The translations under genes and the position numbers were made by a program. 64,000 nucleotides of DNA, taken from Mycobacterium kyorinense. Its GTDB lineage: Bacteria; Actinomycetota; Actinomycetes; Mycobacteriales; Mycobacteriaceae. Every line of letters begins with the position of its first letter. Position 1 is the first letter of the stretch. Of this stretch, positions 33,596 to 41,859 are shown piece by piece. Where the stretch lies: positions 1 to 64,000 of the forward strand of contig NZ_LQPE01000085.1 in the NCBI RefSeq assembly GCF_002101735.1. The letters are read 5' to 3'. Under the pieces are notes generated by a model. It did no database searches. It was given only the letters and a program-made list of their open reading frames with translations, and was not told where the DNA came from.

Positions 33596-35068
33596 GTGAG
33601 CCGGATCAGCGTCGACGAACTGCGCGACGCGGTGTTCGACGCGGATTCGTTTGTCAGCTGGGACACCGAGCCGCTCGCGGTGCCCACCACCGAGGCGTAC
33701 GCTGCCGAGCTGGCCGCCGCCCGGGCCGCGACCGGACGCAGCGAGTCCGTGGTCACCGGCGAGGCCCGCGTGCACGGGCGGCGAGTGGCCGTGATCGCCT
33801 GCGACTTCGACTTTTTGGCCGGCTCGATCGGAGTAGCGGCGGCAGAACGGATCACCACCGCGATCGAGCGAGCCACCCGCGAGCGCCTCCCGCTGCTGGC
33901 CTCGCCGAGCTCCGGCGGCACCCGGATGCAGGAGGGCACAGTCGCTTTCGTGCAGATGGTCAAGATCAGCGCGGCGATCGCGCTGCACAAGCGGGCACGT
34001 CTGCCGTATTTGGTGTATCTGCGCCACCCGACCACGGGCGGCGTGTTCGCTTCGTGGGGCTCGCTGGGTCATGTCACCATCGCCGAGCCCGGTGCGCTGA
34101 TCGGCTTTCTGGGTCCCCGGGTGTACGAGCAGCTCTACGGTGAGCCGTTCCCGTCGGGCATCCAGGTCGCCGAGAATCTGCAACGGCATGGCGTGATCGA
34201 TGGCGTCATTCCGCTGCGATGGCTGCGCCGCACGCTGGAACGGGTGCTCAAGGTGTTGGTCGATCCGCCCGCGGGCCGGCCGCCGGCGCTCGACCACGAG
34301 CCGATACCCGATGTGCCGGCGTGGGATTCGGTGGTGGCATCGCGCCGGCCGGACCGCCCGGGCGTCGGAACGTTGCTGCGCCACGGCGCTACCGAGCGTG
34401 TGCTGTTGTCGGGGACCGGCCAGGGTGAGGCGGGCAGCACGCTGCTCGCGCTGGCGCGCTTCGGCGGCCAGCCCGCCGTCGTACTCGGTCAGCAGCGTGT
34501 CTTCGGCGGCATCGTGGGTCCGGCCGCGTTGCGCGAAGCCCGGCGCGGCATGACGCTGGCCGCCGGTCTGCGGCTACCGCTGGTGCTCGTCATCGATACC
34601 GCCGGCCCGGCGCTCTCCGAAGCCGCCGAGCAAGGCGGACTGGCCGGTGAAATCGCGCGCTGTTTGGCCGAACTCGTGACACTGGAGACGCCGACGGTGT
34701 CGGTGCTGCTGGGTCAGGGCAGCGGCGGGCCGGCGCTGGCGATGCTGCCCGCCGACCGGGTGTTGGCGGCGCTGCATGGCTGGCTGGCACCCCTGCCACC
34801 GGAGGGCGCCAGTGCGATCCTGTTCCGCAACACTGACCATGCCCCCGAACTCGCTGCGGCCCAAGGCATCCGGTCGAAAGACCTGCGTGCATCGGGCATT
34901 GTCGACGTCGTCGTGCCCGAACATCCGGATGCGGCCGACGAACCGATCGTGTTCGCCAAGCGGCTGTCGAGAGCCATTGCCCACGAATTACACACGCTGC
35001 GAGCGGTCCCCGATCGCCAGCGCGTCACTGCCCGCCTGCAACGCCACCGGCGGATCGGCCTGGTCTGA
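33596..35068 (+). CDS. accD3: Acyl-CoA carboxylase carboxyltransferase subunit AccD3
   Basis: 490 residues of the biotin-dependent carboxyltransferase family. The N-half has GGTRMQEGTVAFVQM, FASWGSLGHVTIAEPGALIGFLGPR and VAENLQRHGVIDGVI; the C-half has VLLSGTGQGEAG, FGGIVGPAAL and GQGSGGPALAMLPADRVLA. It transfers carboxyl from biotin to acyl-CoA with a separate AccA partner not encoded here. The fused half-domains resemble an AccD/AccA-like split. The GTG at 33596 has TACCCT at 33584-33589, a leaderless promoter pattern. It converges with the J-domain gene 5 bp away. Confidence 0.9.
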   Translation: MSRISVDELRDAVFDADSFVSWDTEPLAVPTTEAYAAELAAARAATGRSESVVTGEARVHGRRVAVIACDFDFLAGSIGVAAAERITTAIERATRERLPLLASPSSGGTRMQEGTVAFVQMVKISAAIALHKRARLPYLVYLRHPTTGGVFASWGSLGHVTIAEPGALIGFLGPRVYEQLYGEPFPSGIQVAENLQRHGVIDGVIPLRWLRRTLERVLKVLVDPPAGRPPALDHEPIPDVPAWDSVVASRRPDRPGVGTLLRHGATERVLLSGTGQGEAGSTLLALARFGGQPAVVLGQQRVFGGIVGPAALREARRGMTLAAGLRLPLVLVIDTAGPALSEAAEQGGLAGEIARCLAELVTLETPTVSVLLGQGSGGPALAMLPADRVLAALHGWLAPLPPEGASAILFRNTDHAPELAAAQGIRSKDLRASGIVDVVVPEHPDAADEPIVFAKRLSRAIAHELHTLRAVPDRQRVTARLQRHRRIGLV

Positions 35069-35073
35069 GGTAA

Positions 35074-35394
35074 TCAGCGGTGCCAGCGGACCGGGCCGGC
35101 CCGCAGCGGAGGCTCATTGTCGTCGCGAGAACGTTTGCGCGTCACCGGAATCCGGGTCGGGGCGGTGCGTCTGCGGACAACCGGATGCGCACGGTCATAG
35201 GCCGCGCGCCGGCTGGGATCACGTAGCAGTGCATAGGCCGCCAGGATTTGGCGTAGCCGTTCGTCGGCTCCGGAATTCGGCTCCCCGGAACGCCTGTCGG
35301 GGTGATAGTCACGCAGCTGGCGCCGGTATGCGTGGGTGATTTCGGCCTGCGTCGCCGTCGGCGATACACCGAGCACCGAGTAGGGGTCATCCAT
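35074..35394 (-). CDS. Short J-domain (DnaJ-like) protein
   Basis: 106 residues from the ATG at 35394. A complete N-terminal J domain (~1-65) is visible: MDDPYSVLGVSPTATQAEIT, the Hsp70-stimulating HPD in LRDYHPDRRS, and LLRDPSRRAAYDRAHP. A basic tail of ~40 residues (RRRTAPTRIPVTRKRSRDD) follows. There is no zinc-finger or C-terminal substrate domain, so it is a class III J protein that would direct DnaK to a specific client. It lies near hsp18 and the CIRCE element. A longer frame extends upstream but adds nothing recognisable. Confidence 0.85.
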   Translation of the reverse strand: MDDPYSVLGVSPTATQAEITHAYRRQLRDYHPDRRSGEPNSGADERLRQILAAYALLRDPSRRAAYDRAHPVVRRRTAPTRIPVTRKRSRDDNEPPLRAGPVRWHR

Positions 35395-35730
35395 CTCAGG
35401 CACCGGAGCCTTTCCACCCGGGCCGACAGTCGTGTGCCGGGGTGGGCGCGTATCGGGCCACAAACGCGCCCACCCCAGGTCGATGAGGTCCGTGCAGTCC
35501 ACCAAAATGGCCACTATCGGTGGCGATGCGTGCGCGATACTGCGTCGGCCGCTCTCGCGTAGCAATCCTTGTGGACAGCACGGGGGTCACCGCTTTCGGT
35601 TTCGACTGTCGACGCATCACCTCCTCATCGTCATCCGACACGTGGGCCATGGGCAGGGCCGCGCCCTGCGCCGTCGGGCGGCGACCCGCTGCACCCGGCT
35701 GCGCCGCGCCTGCGGTCGCCGCCGCCCGTC
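35395..35730. other. 336-bp stretch without a confident gene
   Basis: This lies between the J-domain and hsp18 genes. On the minus strand an 84-codon frame (35396-35650, MAHVSDDDEEVMRRQ) has GAGGAGGTG near an internal ATG, but it matches no family and overlaps the J-gene leader. It contains a hairpin at 35653-35669 that could terminate hsp18 transcripts. The promoter of the J-domain gene should be here. Confidence 0.5.
35653..35669 (-). terminator. Candidate hairpin terminator downstream of hsp18
   Basis: GCAGGGC-CGC-GCCCTGC is a perfect 7-bp stem with a 3-nt loop, 60 bp beyond the hsp18 stop on the minus strand. No U tract follows. Mycobacterial terminators often lack one, but this makes the call tentative. 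Confidence 0.4.
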
Positions 35731-36153
35731 TCAGGCGTTGATCGCGGTCTGGTGGCCGTCGTGGCTGATTTCGATGCGGCGCGGCTTGGCCTTTTCAGCC
35801 ACTGGAATGGTCAGCCGCAAGACGCCGTCGTGGTAGTTGGCCTCAATCTTGTCGGTGTCTAGGTTCTCGCCGAGGAATAGCTGCCGGCTGAACACGCCAC
35901 GCGGACGTTCGGCGGAAACCATTTCGCGGTTTTGATCCAGCTCAGGCCGCTCGGCGCGGACCGTGAGCACATTGCGCTCGACATCCAGGTCGAGCGAATC
36001 GGCGTTCACGCCAGGCAGGTCGAACTCGACGATGAACTTGTCACCGTCTCGCCAGGCGTCCATCGGCATGACCGCCGGCCGGGCTGCGGTCCCGAGCACT
36101 TGCTGGGTCCACCGGTCGAGGTCACGGAACGGATCGGTACGCATCAGCACCAT
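35731..36153 (-). CDS. hsp18: Small heat-shock protein, 18-kDa antigen family (Hsp20)
   Basis: 140 residues. An alpha-crystallin domain (~35-130) contains [38 protein letters not shown] strands, [21 protein letters not shown] and the conserved [20 protein letters not shown]. The N-terminus [21 protein letters not shown] closely resembles the M. leprae/M. avium 18-kDa antigen. It would form ATP-independent holdase oligomers. The ATG at 36153 has GGAGG 7 nt upstream. It is divergent from a MerR/HspR-like regulator across an AT-rich spacer with repeats. Confidence 0.92.
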   Translation of the reverse strand: MVLMRTDPFRDLDRWTQQVLGTAARPAVMPMDAWRDGDKFIVEFDLPGVNADSLDLDVERNVLTVRAERPELDQNREMVSAERPRGVFSRQLFLGENLDTDKIEANYHDGVLRLTIPVAEKAKPRRIEISHDGHQTAINA

Positions 36154-36374
36154 GACTTAACCTCCCGAGTCGTTGCCAAATGACCTATGTCTACTGACAT
36201 AACTTTGTGATAGCACTCGAGGCACTATTATGCAAGTGGTACTCACCAGATTTCTGGAAAGAGCGGCCCGGCGACCCCGGCTCACCGCGCCGGAAATCTA
36301 TGCTTGCTGAGAAAGCTTTGTCATATCCACTATGATAGTTTTGTGTATGCGCCAGCCAGGAAGCTCGACGACGA
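36154..36374. promoter_or_regulatory. AT-rich divergent hsp18/merR promoter region with paired operator-like boxes
   Basis: This 221-bp region is noticeably AT-richer than its surroundings. It holds two related boxes, CTTTGTGATA (36203-36212) and CTTTGTCATA (36316-36325), one near each gene. It also holds perfect inverted repeats TATGTC-TACT-GACATA (36186-36201) and TCATA-TCCAC-TATGA (36321-36335), and the palindrome ACTATGATAGT (36329-36339). None fits CIRCE or HAIR. Binding by the adjacent MerR-type regulator is the natural inference. Confidence 0.55.
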
Positions 36375-36803
36375 ATGGAGACGCAGTTGACCAGCGACGC
36401 GACCCCGCGGTCCGCGCGGGGCGTCTACGGCATCTCGGTGGCATCCGAGCTGTCGGGCATTGGGCCGCAAACCTTGCGGCTCTATGAGCGTTGGGGACTG
36501 CTAACCCCGTCGCGCACCGACGGCGGGACCAGACGCTACAGCGACGACGACCTCGAGCGGCTGAAGCGAATCAGCGAACTGGTCGACCAAGGGATCAACC
36601 TGGCCGGCGTCGTGCAGATCCTCAACCTCGAAGAGCGCAACTCTCAGCTAGAGTCCGACAACACTCAACTACGGTCCGACAACGCCGAACTCAAGGCTCG
36701 TCGCGCCGCGCCCGGCGGCAACGCATCGCGAAGGGGAAGGAGGGACTCCGATCATGAAGAACGTCGAGGGACTCGCCCGGGTCGACGAAACGCCCGAAGC
36801 TGA
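36375..36803 (+). CDS. MerR-family (HspR-like) transcriptional regulator
   Basis: 142 residues. The winged-helix MerR domain (~14-85) reads GVYGISVASELSGIGPQTLRLYERWGLLTPSRTDGGTRRYSDDDLERLKRI-like, with the HspR-type QTLRLYE. A coiled coil (LEERNSQLESDNTQLRSDNAELKA) follows, then a low-complexity Arg-rich tail. HspR represses dnaK/clpB operons at HAIR sites; here the divergent neighbour is hsp18, the likely target. The last 50 bp overlap a separately initiated small ORF, so the tail may be under little constraint. Confidence 0.88.
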   Translation: METQLTSDATPRSARGVYGISVASELSGIGPQTLRLYERWGLLTPSRTDGGTRRYSDDDLERLKRISELVDQGINLAGVVQILNLEERNSQLESDNTQLRSDNAELKARRAAPGGNASRRGRRDSDHEERRGTRPGRRNARS

Positions 36804-36948
36804 TGCGATGGACCAGCAGTGTGTCGTCGATGCCGATGACGAAATCGGTCTGGACACTTCGTATGTCGCAGATGTCGTCGATCGCGACGCCAACCCCGCC
36901 GACCTGATCGACCAGGCGATCGTGGTGCCGGTGCCCGAGGACGACTGA
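36754..36948 (+). CDS. Tiny acidic protein overlapping the merR 3' end
   Basis: 64 residues, strongly acidic, with the C-terminal pattern ANPADLIDQAIVVPVPEDD. That pattern resembles a group of short actinobacterial proteins ending in (D)PADxxDQxxxVPxxED. The ATG at 36754 follows AAGGAGGG at good spacing, inside the last codons of merR in another frame, which supports real translation. Function unknown. Its position in the hsp18-merR cluster suggests a stress link. Confidence 0.6.
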   Translation: MKNVEGLARVDETPEADAMDQQCVVDADDEIGLDTSYVADVVDRDANPADLIDQAIVVPVPEDD

Positions 36949-36959
36949 GCGTCGGCGCT

Positions 36960-37274
36960 TCACCCGTCGGCGGCCGGAAGCTCGTCGAGATCCGCGGCGT
37001 TCGGCCGGTTCTGGCCGAACAGGTGGCCCCACGTGCTCAGGGCAACGGCCCTGGCCGCGTCGTCGAGGCCCGTGCCCGGCTGAGCTTCGGCGATGGCCAC
37101 TAGTGCATCGGCCAAGCTGACCGGATTGACTCCGTGGCGCTTGGCCGTCTGCATGAGTTCGACGAACGCCTGGTCGACACGGCAGCGGCGCAACGTGACG
37201 AGAACTCCCTCGGCGGTGTCCAGAATCCGCGCACCGGCGCGGCGTGTGTCGCGCGGTCGCCGATAGTTGTTCAT
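36960..37274 (-). CDS. Short ANTAR-domain protein
   Basis: 104 residues from the ATG at 37274, with GAGGAGGTG 6 nt upstream. The central segment (AEGVLVTLRRCRVDQAFVELMQTAKRHGVNPVSLADALVAIAE) fits the ANTAR helices, with Ala-rich helix 1, the VDQAFVELM turn and the final hydrophobic helix. There is no GAF or receiver domain, so activity would be set by expression level or partners. It is convergent with the tiny acidic gene (11 bp). It is the third ANTAR protein in the window. Confidence 0.7.
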   Translation of the reverse strand: MNNYRRPRDTRRAGARILDTAEGVLVTLRRCRVDQAFVELMQTAKRHGVNPVSLADALVAIAEAQPGTGLDDAARAVALSTWGHLFGQNRPNAADLDELPAADG

Positions 37275-37390
37275 CAAGGTCACCTCCTCACGCTGAGGAA
37301 CTTGTGACCTAGTGCATATATTTCCTGCGCTCCGATGTCGAGATCCAGCGGCGTTGCGGCCGCCCGGGCGCATCCCTCAACATTCAATCG

Positions 37391-38644
37391 ATGACTACCC
37401 AAGACTCGGCGGTCACGACACGAGATCGGGCCGCGCTGCAAGCGGTCAACTTCTTCATGGCCGACATGGAGGCCGGCATGGGGCCGTTTCTGGGCGTTCT
37501 GCTGGCCGGGCGCGGCTGGAGCACCAGCGCCATCGGCGCGGTCATCACCCTGGGCGCCATCGTCGGCATGTGTACGGTCGCCCCGGCAGGCGCGCTGGTC
37601 GACGCCACCACCCGAAAGCGGGCCTGCGTCATCGTCGTTGGTCTGGCCGCGGTGGCGGCGTCGGCCGTCATTCTCGGCTCAGGGAGTTTCTGGGTCGTTG
37701 CCGCCGCGCAGTCAGTGATGTGCATCTCCGGGGCGACCATCGCGCCGGCGGTAATCGGCATCACGCTCGGCGTCGTGGGTCAAGCGGGGTTCACCGCGCA
37801 GAACGGCCGCAACCAGGCTTATAACCACGCAGGCAACATGATTGGCGCCGCGCTGTCCGGGCTGCTGGGCTGGCTCTTCGGCTACGCCGGGGTGTTCTGG
37901 CTGGCCGCGGGGTTCGCCGCGGTGACGATCGGCGCCGTGCTGGCGGTGCCGGCCGATCACATCGACCACCACGTGGCCCGCGGCGAGGCGCCGCCCGGCG
38001 ATCGCGCGCCGGTCAAGCGGCTGCGGGTGTTGCTCGAGTCGCGGCCACTGCTGGCGCTGGCCGCCGCGGTGATGCTGTTCTGGCTGGGCAACGCGGCGAT
38101 GCTGCCGCTGTACGGGTTGGCCGTCGTCGCCACGCACACCAACCCATTCACCACGGTGGCGACCACGGTGGTGGTGGCTCAGGCCGTCATGATCGTGGCG
38201 GCGCTGGCCGCCACGCGCATCGCCCAGACCCGCGGGTACTGGGTGGCCATCGTGATCGCGTTCAGCGCACTGCCCATCCGCGCGCTGGTCGCGGCCGGTG
38301 TGATCACCACCTGGGGCATTATTCCGGTGCAGGTGCTCGACGGCGTCGGCGCCGGCATGCTGTCCGTGGCCGTGCCGGGTCTGGTGGCTCGCATCCTCGC
38401 CGGCACCGGCCACGTCAACGTGGGGCAGGGCGCCATCATGGCCGCGCAGGGCCTCGGCGGTGCGCTCAGCCCGGCGCTGGGCGGGTTCGTCGCCCAACAT
38501 CTGGGATTCCCAACGGCTTTTTTGATGCTGGGCGGCCTGTCGTTGGGGTCGTTGGTCATCTGGTTCGGTTTTGCGTCCTCGCTGCGCGGCGCCGACGTCC
38601 CCGCTAAGGCAGCAGATAGTCGTTGCGCGCCAAGCCATCCGTGA
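37391..38644 (+). CDS. MFS transporter
   Basis: 417 residues with twelve predicted helices. The N-half has NFFMADMEAGMGPFLGVLLAGRGW and a loop-2 motif-A variant (PAGALVDATTRKRACV). The central cytoplasmic loop is at ~195-215 and the C-half at ~220-405. It resembles the actinobacterial drug/metabolite exporter group. Substrate unknown. The C-terminal 41 bp overlap the convergent kinase gene. The ATG at 37391 is the first usable start. Confidence 0.88.
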   Translation: MTTQDSAVTTRDRAALQAVNFFMADMEAGMGPFLGVLLAGRGWSTSAIGAVITLGAIVGMCTVAPAGALVDATTRKRACVIVVGLAAVAASAVILGSGSFWVVAAAQSVMCISGATIAPAVIGITLGVVGQAGFTAQNGRNQAYNHAGNMIGAALSGLLGWLFGYAGVFWLAAGFAAVTIGAVLAVPADHIDHHVARGEAPPGDRAPVKRLRVLLESRPLLALAAAVMLFWLGNAAMLPLYGLAVVATHTNPFTTVATTVVVAQAVMIVAALAATRIAQTRGYWVAIVIAFSALPIRALVAAGVITTWGIIPVQVLDGVGAGMLSVAVPGLVARILAGTGHVNVGQGAIMAAQGLGGALSPALGGFVAQHLGFPTAFLMLGGLSLGSLVIWFGFASSLRGADVPAKAADSRCAPSHP

Positions 38645-39149
38645 TCTGGGCCACGGTCTGCTCGACGGTCCGGTCACTGGAGTCGACGACATGGCGCTCG
38701 AGTTCCACGAGGTCGCCGAATTGTGCATTTAGTTGCGAAATCGGCTCGGGGAGAGTCAATTCGTCGGCGCCGCGACCGCTGGCCCTGGAGAGCGCAACAT
38801 CCAGCCGAGGCCGCAGCACCACATACGACGTCGCTATCTCATGCCGTCGAAGGACGCTGTGCAGCTTGTCGAGAAACCACGGGCCCACGATCCCGTCGAG
38901 GATGACGTCGTAGTCTCCGGTCGCGTACCGGGCGGCGGCCTCGGCGATGACCCCGATGACGACCTCGTTCTGCTGGGCCGCCTCCTCGAGGTAGGGCGCG
39001 ATATAGCCGGTCCGGATCCAGCGATAGAACGTGTCGGTGAGCATGTGCACGGTCGGCCGCTGTGCCGACGTGGCGAGAACCTCTGCGACCGTGGACTTTC
39101 CGGAGCCGGGCGGGCCGGTCACGACGACCACCTGCCCGGAGCGGCTCAT
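38604..39149 (-). CDS. P-loop small-molecule kinase (AAA_18/zeta-toxin-like)
   Basis: 181 residues. The Walker A motif VTGPPGSGKSTVAEVL is at ~11-25. DVILDGIVGPWFLD holds a Walker B-like Asp. A lid-like Arg-containing segment (RPRLDVALSRASGRG) and a C-terminal helix complete an adenylate-kinase fold. This layout is seen in chloramphenicol-phosphotransferase-like and shikimate-kinase-like proteins. The substrate is unknown. Its ATG overlaps the ABC-transporter stop (ATGA), so it is coupled to the exporter gene. Confidence 0.82.
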   Translation of the reverse strand: MSRSGQVVVVTGPPGSGKSTVAEVLATSAQRPTVHMLTDTFYRWIRTGYIAPYLEEAAQQNEVVIGVIAEAAARYATGDYDVILDGIVGPWFLDKLHSVLRRHEIATSYVVLRPRLDVALSRASGRGADELTLPEPISQLNAQFGDLVELERHVVDSSDRTVEQTVAQITDGLARNDYLLP

Positions 39150-41038
39150 GCCGCGGCCTCGTCGGCGCCGCCGAATTGAGTTAGATACAGCTCGGCGTAG
39201 CGCCCGCCACGAGCCAGCAGTTGGTCATGCGTGCCGCGCTCCACGATCCGGCCGCCTTCCACGACCAGGATCTGGTCGGCTGCCCGCACGGTGGACAGCC
39301 GGTGTGCGATGACGATCGACGTCCGGCCCGCCAGCGCCTCTGAAAGCGCCTGCTGCACAGCGGCTTCCGACGCCGAATCCAGGGACGCCGTCGCCTCGTC
39401 CAGCACGACCACCCGCGACTGGCCCAGCAGCAGCCGGGCGATCGTCAGCCGCTGCCGCTGACCGCCCGACAGACGATAGCCGCGCTCCCCCACCACGGTG
39501 TCCAGCCCGTCGGGCATCTCGGCGACGACGTCGGCCAGCCGGGCGCGCCGCAGCGCCGCCCACAGCGCGTCGTCGGAGGCGTCGGGCGCAGCCAGTTGCA
39601 GGTTCGACCGGATCGGCTCGTGGAACAGGTGGCCGTCCTGGGTGACCAGGCCGACCGTCTGGCGCAGCGACGCGGTGGTCAGGTCGCGCACGTCGACCCC
39701 GGCCAGCCGCACCGCACCGGAGTCCACGTCGTAGAGCCGGGCCAGCAGAGCGGCGATCGTCGACTTGCCGGCCCCGGACGACCCGACCAGCGCCACCATC
39801 TGTCCCGGCTCTGCGGTGAACGAAATCCCGTGCAGCACTTCGTCTCCCCCGCGACCGTCGAGCACCGCGACCTCTTCCAGCGAGGCCAGCGACACCTTGT
39901 CGGCCGACGGGTAGCCGAATCGCACGTCGTCGAAGACCACCGAGACGGGACCGGCGGGCACCGGCACGGCGTCAGCTCGCTCGACGATCAGCGGCTGCAA
40001 ATCCAGTACCTCGAAGACCCGCTCGAAGCTGACCAGCGCACTGGCGATCTCGACGCGGGCGTTGACCAGCGCGGTCAGCGGTGCGTACAGCCGGGTCAGC
40101 AGCAGCGCCAGCGAGACGATTGCCCCGGCCTGCAGATGACCGCCGATCGCCAGCACCCCGCCCAGCCCGTACACCAAGGCCAACGCCAGCGTCGACATCA
40201 GCGTCAGGGAATTCATGAACACCGACTGCAACATCGACGATCGCACCCCGATATCGCGCACCCGCCCGGCGCGCAGCGCGAACTCGTGCGACTCGCGCTG
40301 CGGGTCACCGAACAGCTTGACCAGGGTGGCGCCCGGCGCGGAGAACCGCTCGGTCATTTGGCTGTTCATCGTCGCGTTGTACACGGCGCGTTCCCGGCTC
40401 AGCCGCGCCATCGTGGTGCCGATCCGCCGCGCCGGCACCACGAACAGCGGCACCAGCAGCAGCGACAACGCCGTGATCTGCCAGGAGATCCCGGCCATCA
40501 CCACCAGCGTCAGCGTCAGCGTGACCAGGTTGGACACCACGCCGGACAGCGTGTCGGAAAAGGCCCGCTGGGCTCCCATCACGTCGTTGCCGAGCCGGCT
40601 GACCAATGCCCCCGTACGGGTGCGGGTGAAAAACGCCACCGGCATCCGCTGCACGTGGTCGTACACCGCGGTCCGCAGATCCAGGATCAGACCCTCGCCG
40701 ATGGTCGACGACAGCCACCGGGTGACCAGTGACACCGCGGCCTCGGCAACCGCCACCAGCGCGATGACGGCCGCCAGCAGCACGACCGCTGCGGTCGATG
40801 AGCCCGCCACGATCTGGTCGACCACCTTGCCGGCCAGCATCGGGGTGGCCACGGTCAGCAGCGCGCTGGCCACGCTGACCCCGACAAATGCGCCCAACCT
40901 GCGGTGATGCCGCCCGGAGAAGCGCCAGATCCGGCCGACGAGGCCACGCCCCACCAGCGAGCGAAGCTCGCCCGACCGCGCGTGCATCTGCCGGTACAGC
41001 GCGCGGCTGGCGACCGATTCCATATTCACGGGCTTCAC
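39146..41038 (-). CDS. ABC transporter, fused permease-ATPase (exporter type)
   Basis: 630 residues. A membrane domain with six helices (~50-340) is followed by an ATPase domain with Walker [10 protein letters not shown], signature [10 protein letters not shown], Walker [13 protein letters not shown] and the switch His in IAHRLS. It is a type IV half-transporter that must dimerise. The substrate cannot be inferred. An ATG at 41023 (MESVASRAL) is an alternative start. It is divergent from prrA across 94 bp and coupled at its 3' end to the small kinase. Confidence 0.93.
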   Translation of the reverse strand: MKPVNMESVASRALYRQMHARSGELRSLVGRGLVGRIWRFSGRHHRRLGAFVGVSVASALLTVATPMLAGKVVDQIVAGSSTAAVVLLAAVIALVAVAEAAVSLVTRWLSSTIGEGLILDLRTAVYDHVQRMPVAFFTRTRTGALVSRLGNDVMGAQRAFSDTLSGVVSNLVTLTLTLVVMAGISWQITALSLLLVPLFVVPARRIGTTMARLSRERAVYNATMNSQMTERFSAPGATLVKLFGDPQRESHEFALRAGRVRDIGVRSSMLQSVFMNSLTLMSTLALALVYGLGGVLAIGGHLQAGAIVSLALLLTRLYAPLTALVNARVEIASALVSFERVFEVLDLQPLIVERADAVPVPAGPVSVVFDDVRFGYPSADKVSLASLEEVAVLDGRGGDEVLHGISFTAEPGQMVALVGSSGAGKSTIAALLARLYDVDSGAVRLAGVDVRDLTTASLRQTVGLVTQDGHLFHEPIRSNLQLAAPDASDDALWAALRRARLADVVAEMPDGLDTVVGERGYRLSGGQRQRLTIARLLLGQSRVVVLDEATASLDSASEAAVQQALSEALAGRTSIVIAHRLSTVRAADQILVVEGGRIVERGTHDQLLARGGRYAELYLTQFGGADEAAA

Positions 41039-41132
41039 GGTAAAACCTCAACAAAGGATGAGGTCAACCGACGCGCCGAAGCCCGGGCGGCTCCTCCCAC
41101 CGCCACGCCGTTCGATCAGGCAAGATGGGCGC

Positions 41133-41834
41133 ATGGACACTGGTGTGACCTCACCCCGGGTTTTGGTGGTCGACGACGACTCCGACGTGCTCGCGTCGCT
41201 GGAGCGCGGGCTGCGGCTGTCCGGATTCGAGGTGTCGACCGCGGTCGACGGCGCCGAGGCGCTGCGCAGTGCCACCGAGACCCGGCCCGACGCGATTGTG
41301 CTGGACATCAACATGCCCGTGCTGGACGGCGTCAGCGTGGTCACCGCGCTGCGCGCCATGGACAACGACGTTCCCGTCTGCGTCCTGTCGGCGCGCAGCT
41401 CGGTCGACGACCGGGTGATGGGCCTGGAGGCCGGCGCCGACGACTACCTGGTCAAGCCGTTCGTGCTGGCCGAGCTGGTGGCGCGGGTCAAGGCGCTGCT
41501 GCGCCGCCGCGGATCGACTGCGACGTCGTCGTCGGAAACCATCACGGTCGGCCCGCTGGAGGTCGACATCCCGGGCCGGCGGGCCCGGGTCAACGGCGTG
41601 GACGTCGACCTGACCAAGCGGGAGTTCGATTTGCTCGCGGTGCTGGCCGAGCACAAGACCGCGGTGCTGTCCCGCGCGCAACTGCTGGAGCTGGTGTGGG
41701 GCTACGACTTTGCCGCCGACACCAACGTGGTCGACGTGTTCATCGGCTACCTGCGGCGCAAGCTGGAGGCCAACGGGGCTCCCCGGCTGCTGCACACCGT
41801 TCGAGGAGTGGGATTCGTGCTGCGCATGCAGTGA
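41133..41834 (+). CDS. prrA: Response regulator PrrA
   Basis: 233 residues from the ATG at 41133 ([13 protein letters not shown]). The receiver domain (~8-125) has the acidic pair VDDDSD, phospho-acceptor Asp in [14 protein letters not shown] (~58) and Lys in YLVKPF. The OmpR-type winged helix (~140-230) has [38 protein letters not shown] and [11 protein letters not shown]. It looks near-identical to M. tuberculosis PrrA, an essential regulator tied to nitrogen limitation, hypoxia and intracellular adaptation. The prrB gene follows 25 bp later. Confidence 0.97.
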   Translation: MDTGVTSPRVLVVDDDSDVLASLERGLRLSGFEVSTAVDGAEALRSATETRPDAIVLDINMPVLDGVSVVTALRAMDNDVPVCVLSARSSVDDRVMGLEAGADDYLVKPFVLAELVARVKALLRRRGSTATSSSETITVGPLEVDIPGRRARVNGVDVDLTKREFDLLAVLAEHKTAVLSRAQLLELVWGYDFAADTNVVDVFIGYLRRKLEANGAPRLLHTVRGVGFVLRMQ

Positions 41835-41859
41835 GCTGCGCTCGCGGTGATGGGAAACC

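Noticed and set aside
36203..36345. HAIR (HspR) operator upstream of hsp18
   Set aside because: No CTTGAGT-N7-ACTCAAG match even with two mismatches; the boxes present are different.
41125..41132. ATG at 41125 as the prrA start
   Set aside because: It is out of frame with the receiver domain. The in-frame ATG at 41133 matches the known N-terminus.
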